Source of the DNA: Burkholderiaceae bacterium
GTDB taxonomy: Bacteria > Pseudomonadota > Gammaproteobacteria > Burkholderiales > Burkholderiaceae_C
DNA: 41,304 bases
NCBI GenBank assembly: GCA_023954095.1
Contig: JAMLIQ010000017.1
Span: 1-41,304 of the forward strand
Direction of reading: 5' to 3'
Shown here: one piece after another, positions 7,948-17,374 of the stretch
How positions within the stretch are numbered: position 1 is the stretch's first letter
How the letters are laid out: each line of letters starts with the position of its first letter
Notes under the pieces: generated by a model
What the model saw: only the letters and a program-made list of their open reading frames with translations
What the model was told of the DNA's origin: nothing
Databases searched by the model: none
Made by a program: the position numbers and the translations under genes

Positions 7948-8958
7948 TCAGCATAGCGCCAGGGCCTCCAGGCAGCGCCTGCGCTGGGCGGGGCCATTGC
8001 CCTGGGCGATTTCCTGTCCTGGCAGGCGCAGGCCATAGTCCAGCCCCAGCCGATCGGCCTGCAGCACCCAGGCGGTCAGCCGCGAGAGGCGCGCCTCCGG
8101 GTCGGCCAGGCCGGTGTGGGCGACGTCCAGCCAGAGTTCATGGCGCTGGGCCTGCTGGGCGTCGCGGCTGACCAGGGCGTCGGAGCCGCTGGCCAGGGCC
8201 TGCGCGGCCTTCTTCCATACCACCAGTTGCAGCGGATCGCCCCGGCGGTAGGCGCGCACGCCTTCGAACTCGCCGGTGCCTTGCTGGGGGGCGCTGCCCG
8301 TGCCGCCTGCGCGCGGCTCGCCGGGGGGCAGCGGCGGTGCGCCGGGCTCGGGCGCGGGGTAGACCAGCACCTCGGCGGCGGGGCGCCATACGGTCCAGAC
8401 CCGGAAGGTGCCCAGGGGAAAACGGGTCTCTGCCGTCAGAGGCGGAACGCGGTGCAGGCCCCGGTGGGGTGCGGCAAAGGCCACCTGCACAGTGGCGGTG
8501 CCCTGGGCGGGGACATCGGTCCAGACCCAGTGCCCGCTGCCATGCACCGCCAGCGCAATGCTGTGGCGCTGCGTGGTGCGTTCACTGGACAGCTGCACCT
8601 CCAGTGCCGTGCTTTGGCCCAGGAAATGCGGCTCGGGCGGCTTGAGGTGCAAGCTCAGGCCGCGCAGCGTGGCATGGCAGATGTGCATGCCTACCACCGC
8701 ACTGCCTGCTAGCAAAAAGGTGAGCAGATAGCCCAGGTTGAGCTGGAAGTTGATCGACGCCACGAGCAACACCAGCAGGGTCAGCGCCAGCATCCAGCCC
8801 GCCCCCGTGGGCAGGATGAACACATTGCGCTGCGTGAGCACCGTGGTATCGGACAGGGGCAGGCGGGCCTGCCACCAGCGCGTGAAGCGCTTGCGCACGC
8901 CGACCATCGGGTTCAGGGCGTCAGGCCACCAGGGGCGGTGCGGTGCTGCGCGATCCAT
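7948..8958 (-). CDS. DUF58 domain protein
   Basis: Two hydrophobic segments near the N-terminus (AGWMLALTLLVLLVASI and LGYLLTFLLAGSAVVG) anchor a cytoplasmic or periplasmic DUF58 domain whose hallmark GEFEGVRAYRRGDPLQ and VVWKKAA are present. DUF58 proteins carry a von Willebrand A-like fold and are encoded beside MoxR ATPases, where they probably act with them in envelope or complex assembly; the target is unknown. The start is uncertain. ATG at 8956-8958 gives 336 residues and lies 32 bases after the moxR stop; a TTG at 8992-8994 overlaps that stop as TTGA and would add 12 residues. Neither has a strong ribosome site. Confidence 0.88.
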   Translation of the reverse strand: MDRAAPHRPWWPDALNPMVGVRKRFTRWWQARLPLSDTTVLTQRNVFILPTGAGWMLALTLLVLLVASINFQLNLGYLLTFLLAGSAVVGMHICHATLRGLSLHLKPPEPHFLGQSTALEVQLSSERTTQRHSIALAVHGSGHWVWTDVPAQGTATVQVAFAAPHRGLHRVPPLTAETRFPLGTFRVWTVWRPAAEVLVYPAPEPGAPPLPPGEPRAGGTGSAPQQGTGEFEGVRAYRRGDPLQLVVWKKAAQALASGSDALVSRDAQQAQRHELWLDVAHTGLADPEARLSRLTAWVLQADRLGLDYGLRLPGQEIAQGNGPAQRRRCLEALALC

Positions 8959-8990
8959 GGCGTGCGGCGCGGCGGAGAGTGCAGCCGCCC

Positions 8991-9911
<921 letters not shown>

Positions 9912-9953
9912 GGTGTGACGTTATCCCAAATTCTGATGCGTGGAGACAAGGCA

Positions 9954-10907
9954 ATGGGCAAGACGGGTTATTTTTCCCACCGCGACTGCTGGAAACATGA
10001 AATGGGCCCAGGCCACCCCGAATGTCCGGGCCGGCTCGATGCCATCGAAGACCGCCTGCTGGTGACGGGCGTCGTCGATGCCCTGGAACGCTATGAGGCG
10101 CCCGAGGCCGCGCTGGCCGATATCGAACTGGCCCATGGCCGTCTGCACATCGCTGCCATGCGCGGCCTGACGGACTGGCTGCGCGAGGAAGTCGAGGCAG
10201 GCGGCCCGGCCTATACGCAGGTGGACCCTGATACCTCCATGAACGTGCACACCTGGGCCGCCGCGCTGCGCTCGGCCGGGGCAGCCCTCGCCGCTACCGA
10301 TGCCGTGATCGCCGGGGAGCTGGAGAATGCCTTCTGCGCGGTGCGCCCGCCGGGCCACCACGCCATGCGCGACAAGGCCATGGGCTTTTGTTTCTTCAAC
10401 AACGTGGCAGTGGCTGCCAAGTACGCGCTGCAGCGCTACAACCTGCAGCGTGTGGCGGTGGTGGATTTTGACGTGCACCACGGCAACGGTACCGAGGACA
10501 TCCTGGCCGGTGATGAACGTGCGCTCATGGTCAGTTTCTTCCAGCACCCGTTCTATCCCTACAGCGGTGACCAGACGCCCGCTGCCAACATGGTCAATGT
10601 TCCTGTGGCGGCCTATACGCGTGGCATGGATATCCGCGAAATGATCGAGATGATGTGGATCCCGCGCCTGGAGGCCTTCAAGCCCGAGATGATTTTCATC
10701 AGCGCCGGTTTTGACGCGCACCGTGACGACGATATGGGGCAGCTGGGCCTGACTGAGCAGGACTACACCTGGATCACGCAGCGCATCAAGGACGTGGCGC
10801 GACGTTTCTGCCATGGGCGCATCGTCTCCTGCCTGGAGGGGGGCTATGTGATGAACGCCCTGGCGCGCAGCGTGGAGGCCCATGTGCGTGTGCTGGCCGA
10901 CCTGTAA
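9954..10907 (+). CDS. Histone deacetylase family protein (acetoin-utilization/APAH-like deacetylase)
   Basis: A 317-residue zinc-dependent deacetylase of the arginase/HDAC fold. The active-site pair is H135/H136 in RPPGHHA; zinc ligands are expected at D173 and H175 (DFDVHHGNGT) and D254 (SAGFDAHRDD); the transition-state tyrosine is Y298 in LEGGY. Bacterial members deacetylate polyamines, acetyl-lysine or related amides; the substrate here is unknown. ATG 9954 was chosen over in-frame upstream starts (9897, 9936) because GGAG lies 8 bases ahead and the family begins near KTGYFSH. A crotonase gene follows after 18 bp, suggesting an operon with the MscS gene. Confidence 0.92.
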   Translation: MGKTGYFSHRDCWKHEMGPGHPECPGRLDAIEDRLLVTGVVDALERYEAPEAALADIELAHGRLHIAAMRGLTDWLREEVEAGGPAYTQVDPDTSMNVHTWAAALRSAGAALAATDAVIAGELENAFCAVRPPGHHAMRDKAMGFCFFNNVAVAAKYALQRYNLQRVAVVDFDVHHGNGTEDILAGDERALMVSFFQHPFYPYSGDQTPAANMVNVPVAAYTRGMDIREMIEMMWIPRLEAFKPEMIFISAGFDAHRDDDMGQLGLTEQDYTWITQRIKDVARRFCHGRIVSCLEGGYVMNALARSVEAHVRVLADL

Positions 10908-10925
10908 CTCTTGGGAGATTCTGTA

Positions 10926-11708
10926 ATGACCGATGCAATGCCGCTGGCCGTGGCGCGCGATGCGCGCGGCGTGGTCACCCTGACCCTGAACGACCCCGCA
11001 CGATTCAATGCCCTGGGCACCGGCATGCTGGCTGCTCTGCAGCAGACCCTGGATGCGTTGGTGGGCGATGACGGTGTGCGCGTGGTGGTGCTGGCGGGTG
11101 CGGGCAAGGCCTTTTGTGCCGGCCACAACCTCAAGGACATGGCGGCCCACCCCGATCTGGCCTGGTACCAGCAGCTTTTTGCCCAGTGCAGCCGCATGAT
11201 GCTGTCGCTGCAAAAACTCGATGTGCCGGTGATTGCGCGCGTGCACGGCATGGCCACGGCGGCTGGTTGCCAATTGGTGGCGCAGTGTGACCTGGCGGTG
11301 GCGGCCGACAATGCCACTTTTGCCACCAGCGGCATCCACTATGGCCTGTTCTGCGCGACGCCCAGCGTGCCCCTGGTGCGCAATGTGCCTGCCAAGCGCG
11401 CCATGGAAATGCTGCTTACCGGTGATTTCATTGACGCCACCACAGCCCTGCGCGAAGGGCTGCTCAACCGCGTGGTGCCCCTGGAGGCGCTCGACGCCGA
11501 GGTGGAAAAGCTGGTGCAGTCCATCCTGGAGAAGCCCCGCGTCGCCGTGGCCATGGGCAAGGCCCTGGTGTACCGCCAGCGTGAACTGGGCCTGGACGCT
11601 GCCTATCAGCTCGCGGGTCAGACCATGGCGGTCAACATGATGGACGAAGCCGCCCAGGAGGGGGCCCGCGCCTTTGCCGAGAAACGCAAGCCGGGCTGGA
11701 AGTGCTGA
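10926..11708 (+). CDS. Enoyl-CoA hydratase/isomerase family protein (ECHDC3-like) lacking both catalytic Glu
   Basis: A 260-residue crotonase-fold protein. The oxyanion-hole segments AFCAGHNL (62-69) and GMATAAGC (108-115) are present. At the positions of the two hydratase glutamates I read Q116 (in GCQLVAQCD) and G136 (in FATSGIHYG), so classical hydration of enoyl-CoA is unlikely. This pattern matches my recollection of the ECHDC3-type branch, whose reaction is not well defined. GGGAG lies 8 bases before the ATG. The stop overlaps the start of the mscS-like gene (TGATG), implying coupling. Confidence 0.88.
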   Translation: MTDAMPLAVARDARGVVTLTLNDPARFNALGTGMLAALQQTLDALVGDDGVRVVVLAGAGKAFCAGHNLKDMAAHPDLAWYQQLFAQCSRMMLSLQKLDVPVIARVHGMATAAGCQLVAQCDLAVAADNATFATSGIHYGLFCATPSVPLVRNVPAKRAMEMLLTGDFIDATTALREGLLNRVVPLEALDAEVEKLVQSILEKPRVAVAMGKALVYRQRELGLDAAYQLAGQTMAVNMMDEAAQEGARAFAEKRKPGWKC

Positions 11709-13033
11709 TGTTCGGCAAGGGGCAGCCTGTGCTGTCGGGCGGGGTGGATGCGTGGCTGTTGGCTTTCACGCAGCCGACTGTGCTGATCGAACTGGGCGTG
11801 CTGGCGCTGTGCGCACTGCTGGCCTGGGCCCTGGGAGGCTTGTTGCGCCGGGGTGTGCGCCCCAACGATGCCAGTTCCATTCTGTTTGGCCGCCGTGTGG
11901 TGGATGGGGTTCTGTTTCCCCTGGTGTGGCTGGCGTCTGCCTATGTGGCGCGCACTCTGCTGCAGCAATGGGTGCCGCTGGCGGCGTTTGCCGTGGCCAT
12001 CCCGGTGCTGGCGGCATTGGTGGTGATCCGCATCGGGGTGAAGGTGCTGCAGGAGGCGTTTCCGCAGGCGGGCTGGGTACGCCCCATCGAGCGCAGCATT
12101 TCCTGGCTGGTCTGGATGGCCATGGTGCTATGGGTGACGGGCCTGCTGCCTCTGGTGCTGCAGGAGTTGGATGAGGTCAAGTGGACGGTCGGCAGCACGA
12201 CACTGTCCGTGCGTACCCTCATCGAGGGGACGCTCACGGCAGGTGCCGTGCTTTTGCTGTCCCTGTGGCTTTCGTCGGCCATCGAAACCCGGCTGCTGCG
12301 CTCGGCCACGGGCGGCGAACTGTCGTTGCGCAAGGCAGCGAGCAATGCTGTGCGCGCTCTGCTGATGTTTGTGGGCCTGATCGTGGCCTTGTCCGCTGTG
12401 GGCATCGATCTGACGGCCTTGTCCGTGCTCGGTGGCGCTATCGGTGTGGGTGTGGGCCTGGGCTTGCAGAAGCTGGCCGCCAACTATGTGAGCGGCTTTG
12501 TCATCCTGGCCGAGCGCAGCATGCGCATCGGTGACAACGTGCGCGTGGACGGGTTTGAGGGCCGCGTCACGGATATCAAGGCGCGTTACACCGTCATCCG
12601 GTCGCTGTCCGGGCGCGAATCCATCGTGCCCAACGAACTGATCATTACCAACCGGGTCGAGAATCTTTCCCTGGCCGACTCCCGTGTCTGGATTTCCACC
12701 GTGGTCAGCGTGGGATATGACAGCGACGTGGATGTGGTAATGCCCCTGCTTGCCCAGGCGACGCTGGAGAGCGAACGTGTCTTGCGCGACCCGGCTCCCA
12801 GCGTGGCCCTCTCGGCTTTTGGCGCCGACGGACTGGAGTTCACCGTGGGGTTCTGGATCGCCGACCCGGAGAATGGCCAGTTGGGCCTGCGTTCGCAGAT
12901 CAACCTGTCCATCCTGCGCTCTTTGCGGGCGCATGGCATTGAAATTCCCTTTCCGCAGCGCGTGTTGCACGTCGCAGGCGCGACACCGGCACAAGCCTCT
13001 CTGGTTACCCCGGGCCAGCCATTGTCGGGGTGA
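11708..13033 (+). CDS. Mechanosensitive ion channel family protein (MscS-like)
   Basis: A 441-residue membrane channel. Several hydrophobic segments fill the first about 260 residues, ending in the pore-lining, glycine-rich helix GGAIGVGVGLGLQKLAANY. The MscS beta domain follows (RIGDNVRVDGFEGRVTDI, then SIVPNELIITNRVENLS). The C-terminal alpha/beta vestibule is present. It should sit in the inner membrane and open under osmotic down-shock. ATG 11708 overlaps the crotonase TGA; a GTG at 11702 is less likely. It is longer than E. coli MscS (286 residues), with extra N-terminal membrane segments. Confidence 0.93.
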   Translation: MFGKGQPVLSGGVDAWLLAFTQPTVLIELGVLALCALLAWALGGLLRRGVRPNDASSILFGRRVVDGVLFPLVWLASAYVARTLLQQWVPLAAFAVAIPVLAALVVIRIGVKVLQEAFPQAGWVRPIERSISWLVWMAMVLWVTGLLPLVLQELDEVKWTVGSTTLSVRTLIEGTLTAGAVLLLSLWLSSAIETRLLRSATGGELSLRKAASNAVRALLMFVGLIVALSAVGIDLTALSVLGGAIGVGVGLGLQKLAANYVSGFVILAERSMRIGDNVRVDGFEGRVTDIKARYTVIRSLSGRESIVPNELIITNRVENLSLADSRVWISTVVSVGYDSDVDVVMPLLAQATLESERVLRDPAPSVALSAFGADGLEFTVGFWIADPENGQLGLRSQINLSILRSLRAHGIEIPFPQRVLHVAGATPAQASLVTPGQPLSG

Positions 13034-13050
13034 TGCTGGTGCGAAAGTGC

Positions 13051-13104
13051 TGGACAAACCGGGGTGGTGCTGGCCTATAATCAACAAAAAGCACGATCGT
13101 TCGT
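13051..13104 (+). promoter_or_regulatory. Candidate etfBA promoter with downstream palindromic operator
   Basis: The hexamer TATAAT (13076-13081) lies 19 bp after TGGACA (13051-13056), a plausible sigma70 promoter. Just downstream is ACGATCGT (13093-13100), set in AAAAAGC...TTCGTTTTT, an imperfect palindrome of the kind bound by TetR-type regulators. Its position at or after the likely start of transcription would suit repression. The regulator is not identified; linkage to fatty-acid control is inference from the genes downstream. Confidence 0.5.
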
Positions 13105-13158
13105 TTTTATGGTGCTCTGGTCTGGCGATGGTTTTTGTGTCTTCGCTGCACTGCGGCA

Positions 13159-13187
13159 TAGAATGTTCTGGTTTACGTAAACGTCAA
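13159..13187 (+). promoter_or_regulatory. Candidate MerR/LiuR-like operator upstream of etfB
   Basis: The sequence TTTACGTAAACGTCAA (13172-13187) contains the perfect 12-bp palindrome GTTTACGTAAAC (13171-13182). It resembles, from memory, sites of LiuR-type MerR regulators that control branched-chain amino acid and acyl-CoA oxidation genes, often including etf. A TAGAAT hexamer at 13159-13164, 18 bp after TTGTGT (13135-13140), could be a second -10 box. The assignment of the regulator is not proven. Confidence 0.45.
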
Positions 13188-13213
13188 TTCAATCAACTTT
13201 AGGAGCCGCAGCA

Positions 13214-13963
13214 ATGAAGGTTTTGGTCCCTGTCAAGCGCGTGGTGGATTACAACGTGAAAGTCCGTGTGAAGTCGGATGGCACGGGTGTGGACATCGCC
13301 AACGTGAAGATGAGCATGAATCCCTTTGACGAAATCGCCGTCGAAGAGGCCGTGCGCCTGAAAGAAAAAGGCGTGGTCACCGAAGTCATTGCTGTGTCCT
13401 GCGGCGTGACCCAGTGCCAGGAAACCCTGCGCACTGCCATGGCGATTGGCGCCGATCGCGCCATCCTGGTCGAAACCACCGAGGAACTGCAGCCCCTGGC
13501 CGTGGCCAAGCTGCTCAAGGCCCTGGTGGACAAGGAGCAGCCCCAACTCGTCATTCTGGGCAAGCAGGCCATTGACGACGATGCCAACCAGACCGGCCAG
13601 ATGCTGGCCGCCCTGGCCGATCTGCCCCAGGCCACGTTTGCCTCCAAGGTCGAGATCAGCGGCGACAAGGCCAGTGTCACCCGTGAGGTCGATGGCGGCC
13701 TGGAAACCCTGCAGCTTTCGCTGCCCGCCGTGGTCACGACCGATCTGCGCCTGAACGAACCGCGCTACGTTACCTTGCCCAACATCATGAAGGCGAAGAA
13801 GAAGCCGCTCGACATCGTCAAGCCCGAGGACCTGGGCGTCGATGTTGCTCCGCGCCTCAAGACCCTCAAGGTGTCCGAGCCTGCCAAACGCGGCGCCGGC
13901 ATCAAGGTGCCCGATGTGGCCACCCTGGTCGAAAAGCTCAAGAACGAAGCCAAAGTCATCTAA
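13214..13963 (+). CDS. etfB: Electron transfer flavoprotein subunit beta
   Basis: A 249-residue ETF beta subunit, the AMP-binding partner of EtfA in the heterodimer that takes electrons from acyl-CoA dehydrogenases and passes them to ETF-ubiquinone oxidoreductase. The N-terminus [19 protein letters not shown] and the segment [19 protein letters not shown] are diagnostic of the beta subunit. AGGAG lies at about 13201-13205. A long 180-bp leader upstream carries candidate promoters and operators. etfA follows after 12 bp, with its own AAGGAG site, so the pair is one transcript. Confidence 0.97.
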   Translation: MKVLVPVKRVVDYNVKVRVKSDGTGVDIANVKMSMNPFDEIAVEEAVRLKEKGVVTEVIAVSCGVTQCQETLRTAMAIGADRAILVETTEELQPLAVAKLLKALVDKEQPQLVILGKQAIDDDANQTGQMLAALADLPQATFASKVEISGDKASVTREVDGGLETLQLSLPAVVTTDLRLNEPRYVTLPNIMKAKKKPLDIVKPEDLGVDVAPRLKTLKVSEPAKRGAGIKVPDVATLVEKLKNEAKVI

Positions 13964-13975
13964 GGAGAACAACCA

Positions 13976-14908
13976 ATGACCGCACTCGTTATCGCAGAAC
14001 ACGACAACGCCAGCATCAAGGGCGCTACGCTCAACACCATCACCGCCGCCGTGCAGTGCGGTGGTGACGTGCATGTGCTTGTGGCCGGACACAATGCTGC
14101 TGCCGCTGCTGCCGCCGCCGCCCAGGTGGCAGGCGTTGCCAAGGTGCTGCACGCCGACAGCGCAGCCCTCGAACAAGGCCTGGCCGAGAACGTGGCCGCC
14201 CAGGTGCTGGCTGTCGCCGGCAACTACAGCCACATCCTGTTCCCCGCCACCGCTGCGGGCAAGAATGTGGCGCCGCGTGTGGCTGCCAAGCTTGACGTAG
14301 CCCAGATCAGTGAAATCAGCAAGGTGGACAGCCCCGATACGTTCGAGCGCCCCATCTACGCCGGCAACGCCATTGCTACCGTGCAGAGCCTGGACGCCAC
14401 CAAGGTCATCACCGTGCGTACCACCGGTTTTGATGCCGCTGCTGCCGCCGGCGGAAGCGCTGCTGTGGAAACGCTCGCTGCTGTGGCCGATTCAGGCAAG
14501 AGCAGCTTTGTGGGCCGCGAAGTCACCAAGAGCGATCGCCCCGAGCTGACTGCCGCCAAGATCATCGTCTCGGGCGGTCGTGCCCTGGGCAGTGCCGAGA
14601 AGTTCAATGAAGTGATGACCCCGCTGGCTGACAAGCTGGGCGCTGCCATTGGCGCCAGCCGCGCTGCGGTCGATGCGGGCTACGCCCCCAACGACCTGCA
14701 GGTGGGCCAGACCGGCAAGATCGTGGCTCCCCAGCTCTACATCGCTGCAGGTATTTCGGGTGCCATCCAGCATCTGGCCGGCATGAAGGACTCCAAGGTG
14801 ATCGTGGCGATCAACAAGGACCCCGAAGCGCCCATCTTCAGCGTGGCCGACTATGGTTTGGAGGCTGACCTGTTCGTGGCTGTGCCGGAACTGGTCAAGG
14901 CCCTGTAA
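13976..14908 (+). CDS. etfA: Electron transfer flavoprotein subunit alpha
   Basis: A 310-residue ETF alpha subunit. The C-terminal FAD-binding domain shows [33 protein letters not shown] and [16 protein letters not shown]. The N-terminal domain (about 1-190) is the usual Rossmann-like part and is alanine-rich. It binds FAD and completes the EtfAB electron carrier. It is followed after 85 bp by a hemerythrin-like gene and then an acyl-CoA dehydrogenase that is a likely electron donor. Confidence 0.97.
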   Translation: MTALVIAEHDNASIKGATLNTITAAVQCGGDVHVLVAGHNAAAAAAAAAQVAGVAKVLHADSAALEQGLAENVAAQVLAVAGNYSHILFPATAAGKNVAPRVAAKLDVAQISEISKVDSPDTFERPIYAGNAIATVQSLDATKVITVRTTGFDAAAAAGGSAAVETLAAVADSGKSSFVGREVTKSDRPELTAAKIIVSGGRALGSAEKFNEVMTPLADKLGAAIGASRAAVDAGYAPNDLQVGQTGKIVAPQLYIAAGISGAIQHLAGMKDSKVIVAINKDPEAPIFSVADYGLEADLFVAVPELVKAL

Positions 14909-14993
14909 AAAGACTTCACGGCATGTGCAACGGGTCCCGGCGTGGGGCCTGTTCGCCGCGCTGAGCGCATGCATTTTCCTCGGAGGAAGAGCT

Positions 14994-15437
14994 ATGTCGG
15001 CAGGGATTCAGCACCATTCCGCTCTGGTCGATCAACTCAAAGGGGAGCATCGGCTGTTGCTGCAGGCGTTTGGCGCACTCAAGCAGACGTCTGATGCTGA
15101 TGATGCGCTTGCTTTCAAGCGTGCATTGCACGAGTTCAAGTCGCTCCTGGTTCCGCATCTGCTGGAAGAAGCCGTCCGGATGTATACCTATTTGCGCCAA
15201 GAACTGAAGGCGCGGGGGAATCCGGCGGACTTCCAACGGGTCAATGCCTACAAGAGCGAAATGCGTGGCATCGGTGATGCCGCCGTCCGGTTTGTGGAAA
15301 CCTGCGTCGCTACCCCTGATGACGCCATCGACTTTGCGCAAGTCCGTCCGGCCTTGCATGAGATTGGGCTGCTGCTCGGCGACCGTATTCGTCGTGAGGA
15401 GTCCGACCTGTACCCCCTGTACCAATCGCTTCATTGA
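14994..15437 (+). CDS. Hemerythrin-like domain protein
   Basis: A 147-residue all-helical protein with the spacing of a hemerythrin HHE domain: H19 (KGEHRLLL), H55 (VPHLLEEA) with E58/E59, H122 (ALHEIG) and E136 (RREESDLYPLY). These residues would bind a di-iron centre for oxygen or nitric-oxide sensing or scavenging. The ATG at 14994 has GGAGGAAGA upstream; the open frame extends to 14853, but that part overlaps the end of etfA. It lies between etfA and an acyl-CoA dehydrogenase 22 bp downstream, so it is probably in the same transcript. A link between di-iron sensing and flavin electron flow is speculative. Confidence 0.85.
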   Translation: MSAGIQHHSALVDQLKGEHRLLLQAFGALKQTSDADDALAFKRALHEFKSLLVPHLLEEAVRMYTYLRQELKARGNPADFQRVNAYKSEMRGIGDAAVRFVETCVATPDDAIDFAQVRPALHEIGLLLGDRIRREESDLYPLYQSLH

Positions 15438-15458
15438 TTTTCTGAGCACGCAATTCCC

Positions 15459-17249
15459 ATGAGCTACACCGCCCCCGTCAAAGACATGCTGTTCAGCATG
15501 CAGCACCTGGCCAACATTGAACAGATCGCACGGATTCCCGGCTTTGAAGACGCAGGCTTTGACACTGCGCAGGCTGTGCTGGAAGAGTGCGCCAAGTTCA
15601 CAGAAGGCGTACTGGCTCCATTGAACTTTGAAGGCGACAAGAACCCCTCGTCCTGGAAGGACGGTGTGGTCACGGCCACCCCGGGTTTCAAGGATGCTTT
15701 CCGCCAGCTGACCGAAGGCGGCTGGCAGGGGCTGCAGCATCCCCAGGATTTTGGCGGTCAAGGCCTGCCCAAGACCATTGGCGCGGCCTGCATGGAAATG
15801 CTCAACAGCGCCAATATGAGTTTTGCACTGTGCCCGTTGCTGACCGATGGCGCCATTGAGGCGCTGCTCACAGCCGGTAGCGACGAGCTCAAGGCGACCT
15901 ATCTCGAAAAACTCATTTCCGGCCAATGGACCGGCACGATGAACCTGACCGAGCCGCAGGCCGGGTCTGATCTGGCGCTGGTGCGCACCAAGGCCGAACC
16001 CCAGCCCGATGGCTCCTACAAGGTGTTCGGCACCAAGATTTTCATCACCTGGGGTGAACACGACATGGCCGAGAACATCGTCCACCTCGTGCTGGCCCGC
16101 GTGCAGGGCGCGCCCGAGGGCGTCAAGGGCATCAGCCTGTTTGTCGTGCCCAAATTCCTGGTGAACCCGGACGGCAGCCTGGGCGCGCGCAACGACGCGC
16201 ATTGCGTGAGCATCGAGCACAAGCTGGGCATCAAGGCCAGCCCCACGGCCGTGCTGCAGTTTGGCGACCACGGCGGCGCCGTGGGCTACCTCGTGGGTCA
16301 GGAGAACCGGGGCCTCGAGTACATGTTCATCATGATGAACGCCGCGCGCTACGGCGTGGGCATCCAGGGCATCGCCATCGCCGAGCGCGCCTACCAGAAG
16401 GCCGTGCAGTACGCCAAGGACCGCGTGCAGAGCCGCCCGGTGGACGGCAGCATCAACGCCAGCGCCGCCATCATCCATCACCCGGATGTGCGTCGCATGC
16501 TCATGACCATGCGCGCCACCACCGAGGGCTGCCGTGCCATGGCCGCCGTGGCGGCGGCGGCCTATGATGCGGCGCACCACCACCCCGATGCGCAGGTGCG
16601 CAAGGACAACGCCACGTTCTATGAATTCATGGTGCCGCTGGTCAAGGGCTACAGCACCGAGATGAGCATCGAGGTAGCGAGCCTGGGCGTGCAGGTGCAC
16701 GGTGGCATGGGTTTCATCGAGGAAACGGGTGCAGCGCAGTATTACCGCGACGCCAAGATTCTGACCATCTACGAAGGCACCACCGCCATCCAGGCCAACG
16801 ACCTCGTGGGCCGCAAGACGGCGCGCGATGGCGGCCAGTCGGCCCGTGCCATCGCCGCGCAGATTGAAGCAACGGAAGGCCAGTTGCGTGCCAGCGGCAC
16901 CGCTGCGGCACTCTCCATGGCCGCCCGTCTGGAAGCGGCGCGCAAGGCCTACCTGGACGTGGTCGATTTTGTGTGCGGTGGCGCCAAGGCCTCGCCCAAT
17001 GCCGTGTTTGCCGGCAGCGTGCCCTACCTGATGCTGGCAGGCAACCTGGTGGCGGGGTGGCAACTGGGTCGATCGCTGCTGGTGGCGCAGGAACTGTTGC
17101 GCACGGGACAGGATGAAGCCTTCATGCGCGCAAAAATCACCACGGCGCAGTTCTATGCCGAACACGTCCTCGTCAAGGCGCCGGGTCTGCGCGACAGCAT
17201 TGTGGACGGCGCGGCCAGTGTGACCGGCCTTGCGCTGGAATCGTTCTGA
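15459..17249 (+). CDS. Acyl-CoA dehydrogenase with C-terminal domain (DmdC/FadE-like, 596 aa)
   Basis: A 596-residue acyl-CoA dehydrogenase, larger than the ordinary 380-residue type because of an extra C-terminal domain. FAD/substrate motifs include GTMNLTEPQAGSDL and VHGGMGFIEETGAAQYYRD; the catalytic base is E439 in YEGTTAIQANDL. It resembles the long-form group that includes 3-methylmercaptopropionyl-CoA dehydrogenases (DmdC) and medium/long-chain enzymes, so the chain-length preference is open. The etfBA pair upstream supplies the electron acceptor. ATG 15459 follows the hemerythrin stop by 21 bases. Confidence 0.95.
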   Translation: MSYTAPVKDMLFSMQHLANIEQIARIPGFEDAGFDTAQAVLEECAKFTEGVLAPLNFEGDKNPSSWKDGVVTATPGFKDAFRQLTEGGWQGLQHPQDFGGQGLPKTIGAACMEMLNSANMSFALCPLLTDGAIEALLTAGSDELKATYLEKLISGQWTGTMNLTEPQAGSDLALVRTKAEPQPDGSYKVFGTKIFITWGEHDMAENIVHLVLARVQGAPEGVKGISLFVVPKFLVNPDGSLGARNDAHCVSIEHKLGIKASPTAVLQFGDHGGAVGYLVGQENRGLEYMFIMMNAARYGVGIQGIAIAERAYQKAVQYAKDRVQSRPVDGSINASAAIIHHPDVRRMLMTMRATTEGCRAMAAVAAAAYDAAHHHPDAQVRKDNATFYEFMVPLVKGYSTEMSIEVASLGVQVHGGMGFIEETGAAQYYRDAKILTIYEGTTAIQANDLVGRKTARDGGQSARAIAAQIEATEGQLRASGTAAALSMAARLEAARKAYLDVVDFVCGGAKASPNAVFAGSVPYLMLAGNLVAGWQLGRSLLVAQELLRTGQDEAFMRAKITTAQFYAEHVLVKAPGLRDSIVDGAASVTGLALESF

Positions 17250-17289
17250 GCCTTGCCGTGATGAGAGCCTGCAGGGCAGGTTCTCAGAT

Positions 17290-17356
17290 GCTACATAAAT
17301 GGTAGCTAAAAGCGCTTGTGCATAAAGCGTTTGAGGCTGATTTGATTCATATTTTC
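17290..17356 (+). repeat. Palindromic AGCGCT repeat, copy b
   Basis: An element of about 67 bp between the acyl-CoA dehydrogenase and the nitronate monooxygenase-like gene. It reads GCTACATAAATGGTAGCT, then AGCGCTTGTGCATAAAGCGT, then GAGGCTGATTTG and an AT-rich end. The order matches the copies at 7881, 23490, 25796 and 30401. It produces a spurious N-terminal extension to the downstream ORF (from 17318). Confidence 0.65.
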
Positions 17357-17374
17357 GATTCCGAGAAAATTGCC

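Noticed and set aside
14100-14120. Short GCT/GCC-rich run in etfA as a possible microsatellite
   Set aside because: It encodes an alanine-rich stretch in frame; such runs are common in GC-rich genes and no length variation can be inferred.
14916-17165. Open frame of 749 codons on the minus strand
   Set aside because: Shadow of the hemerythrin-like and acyl-CoA dehydrogenase genes; its composition (His, Gly, Gln-rich) has no family motif.
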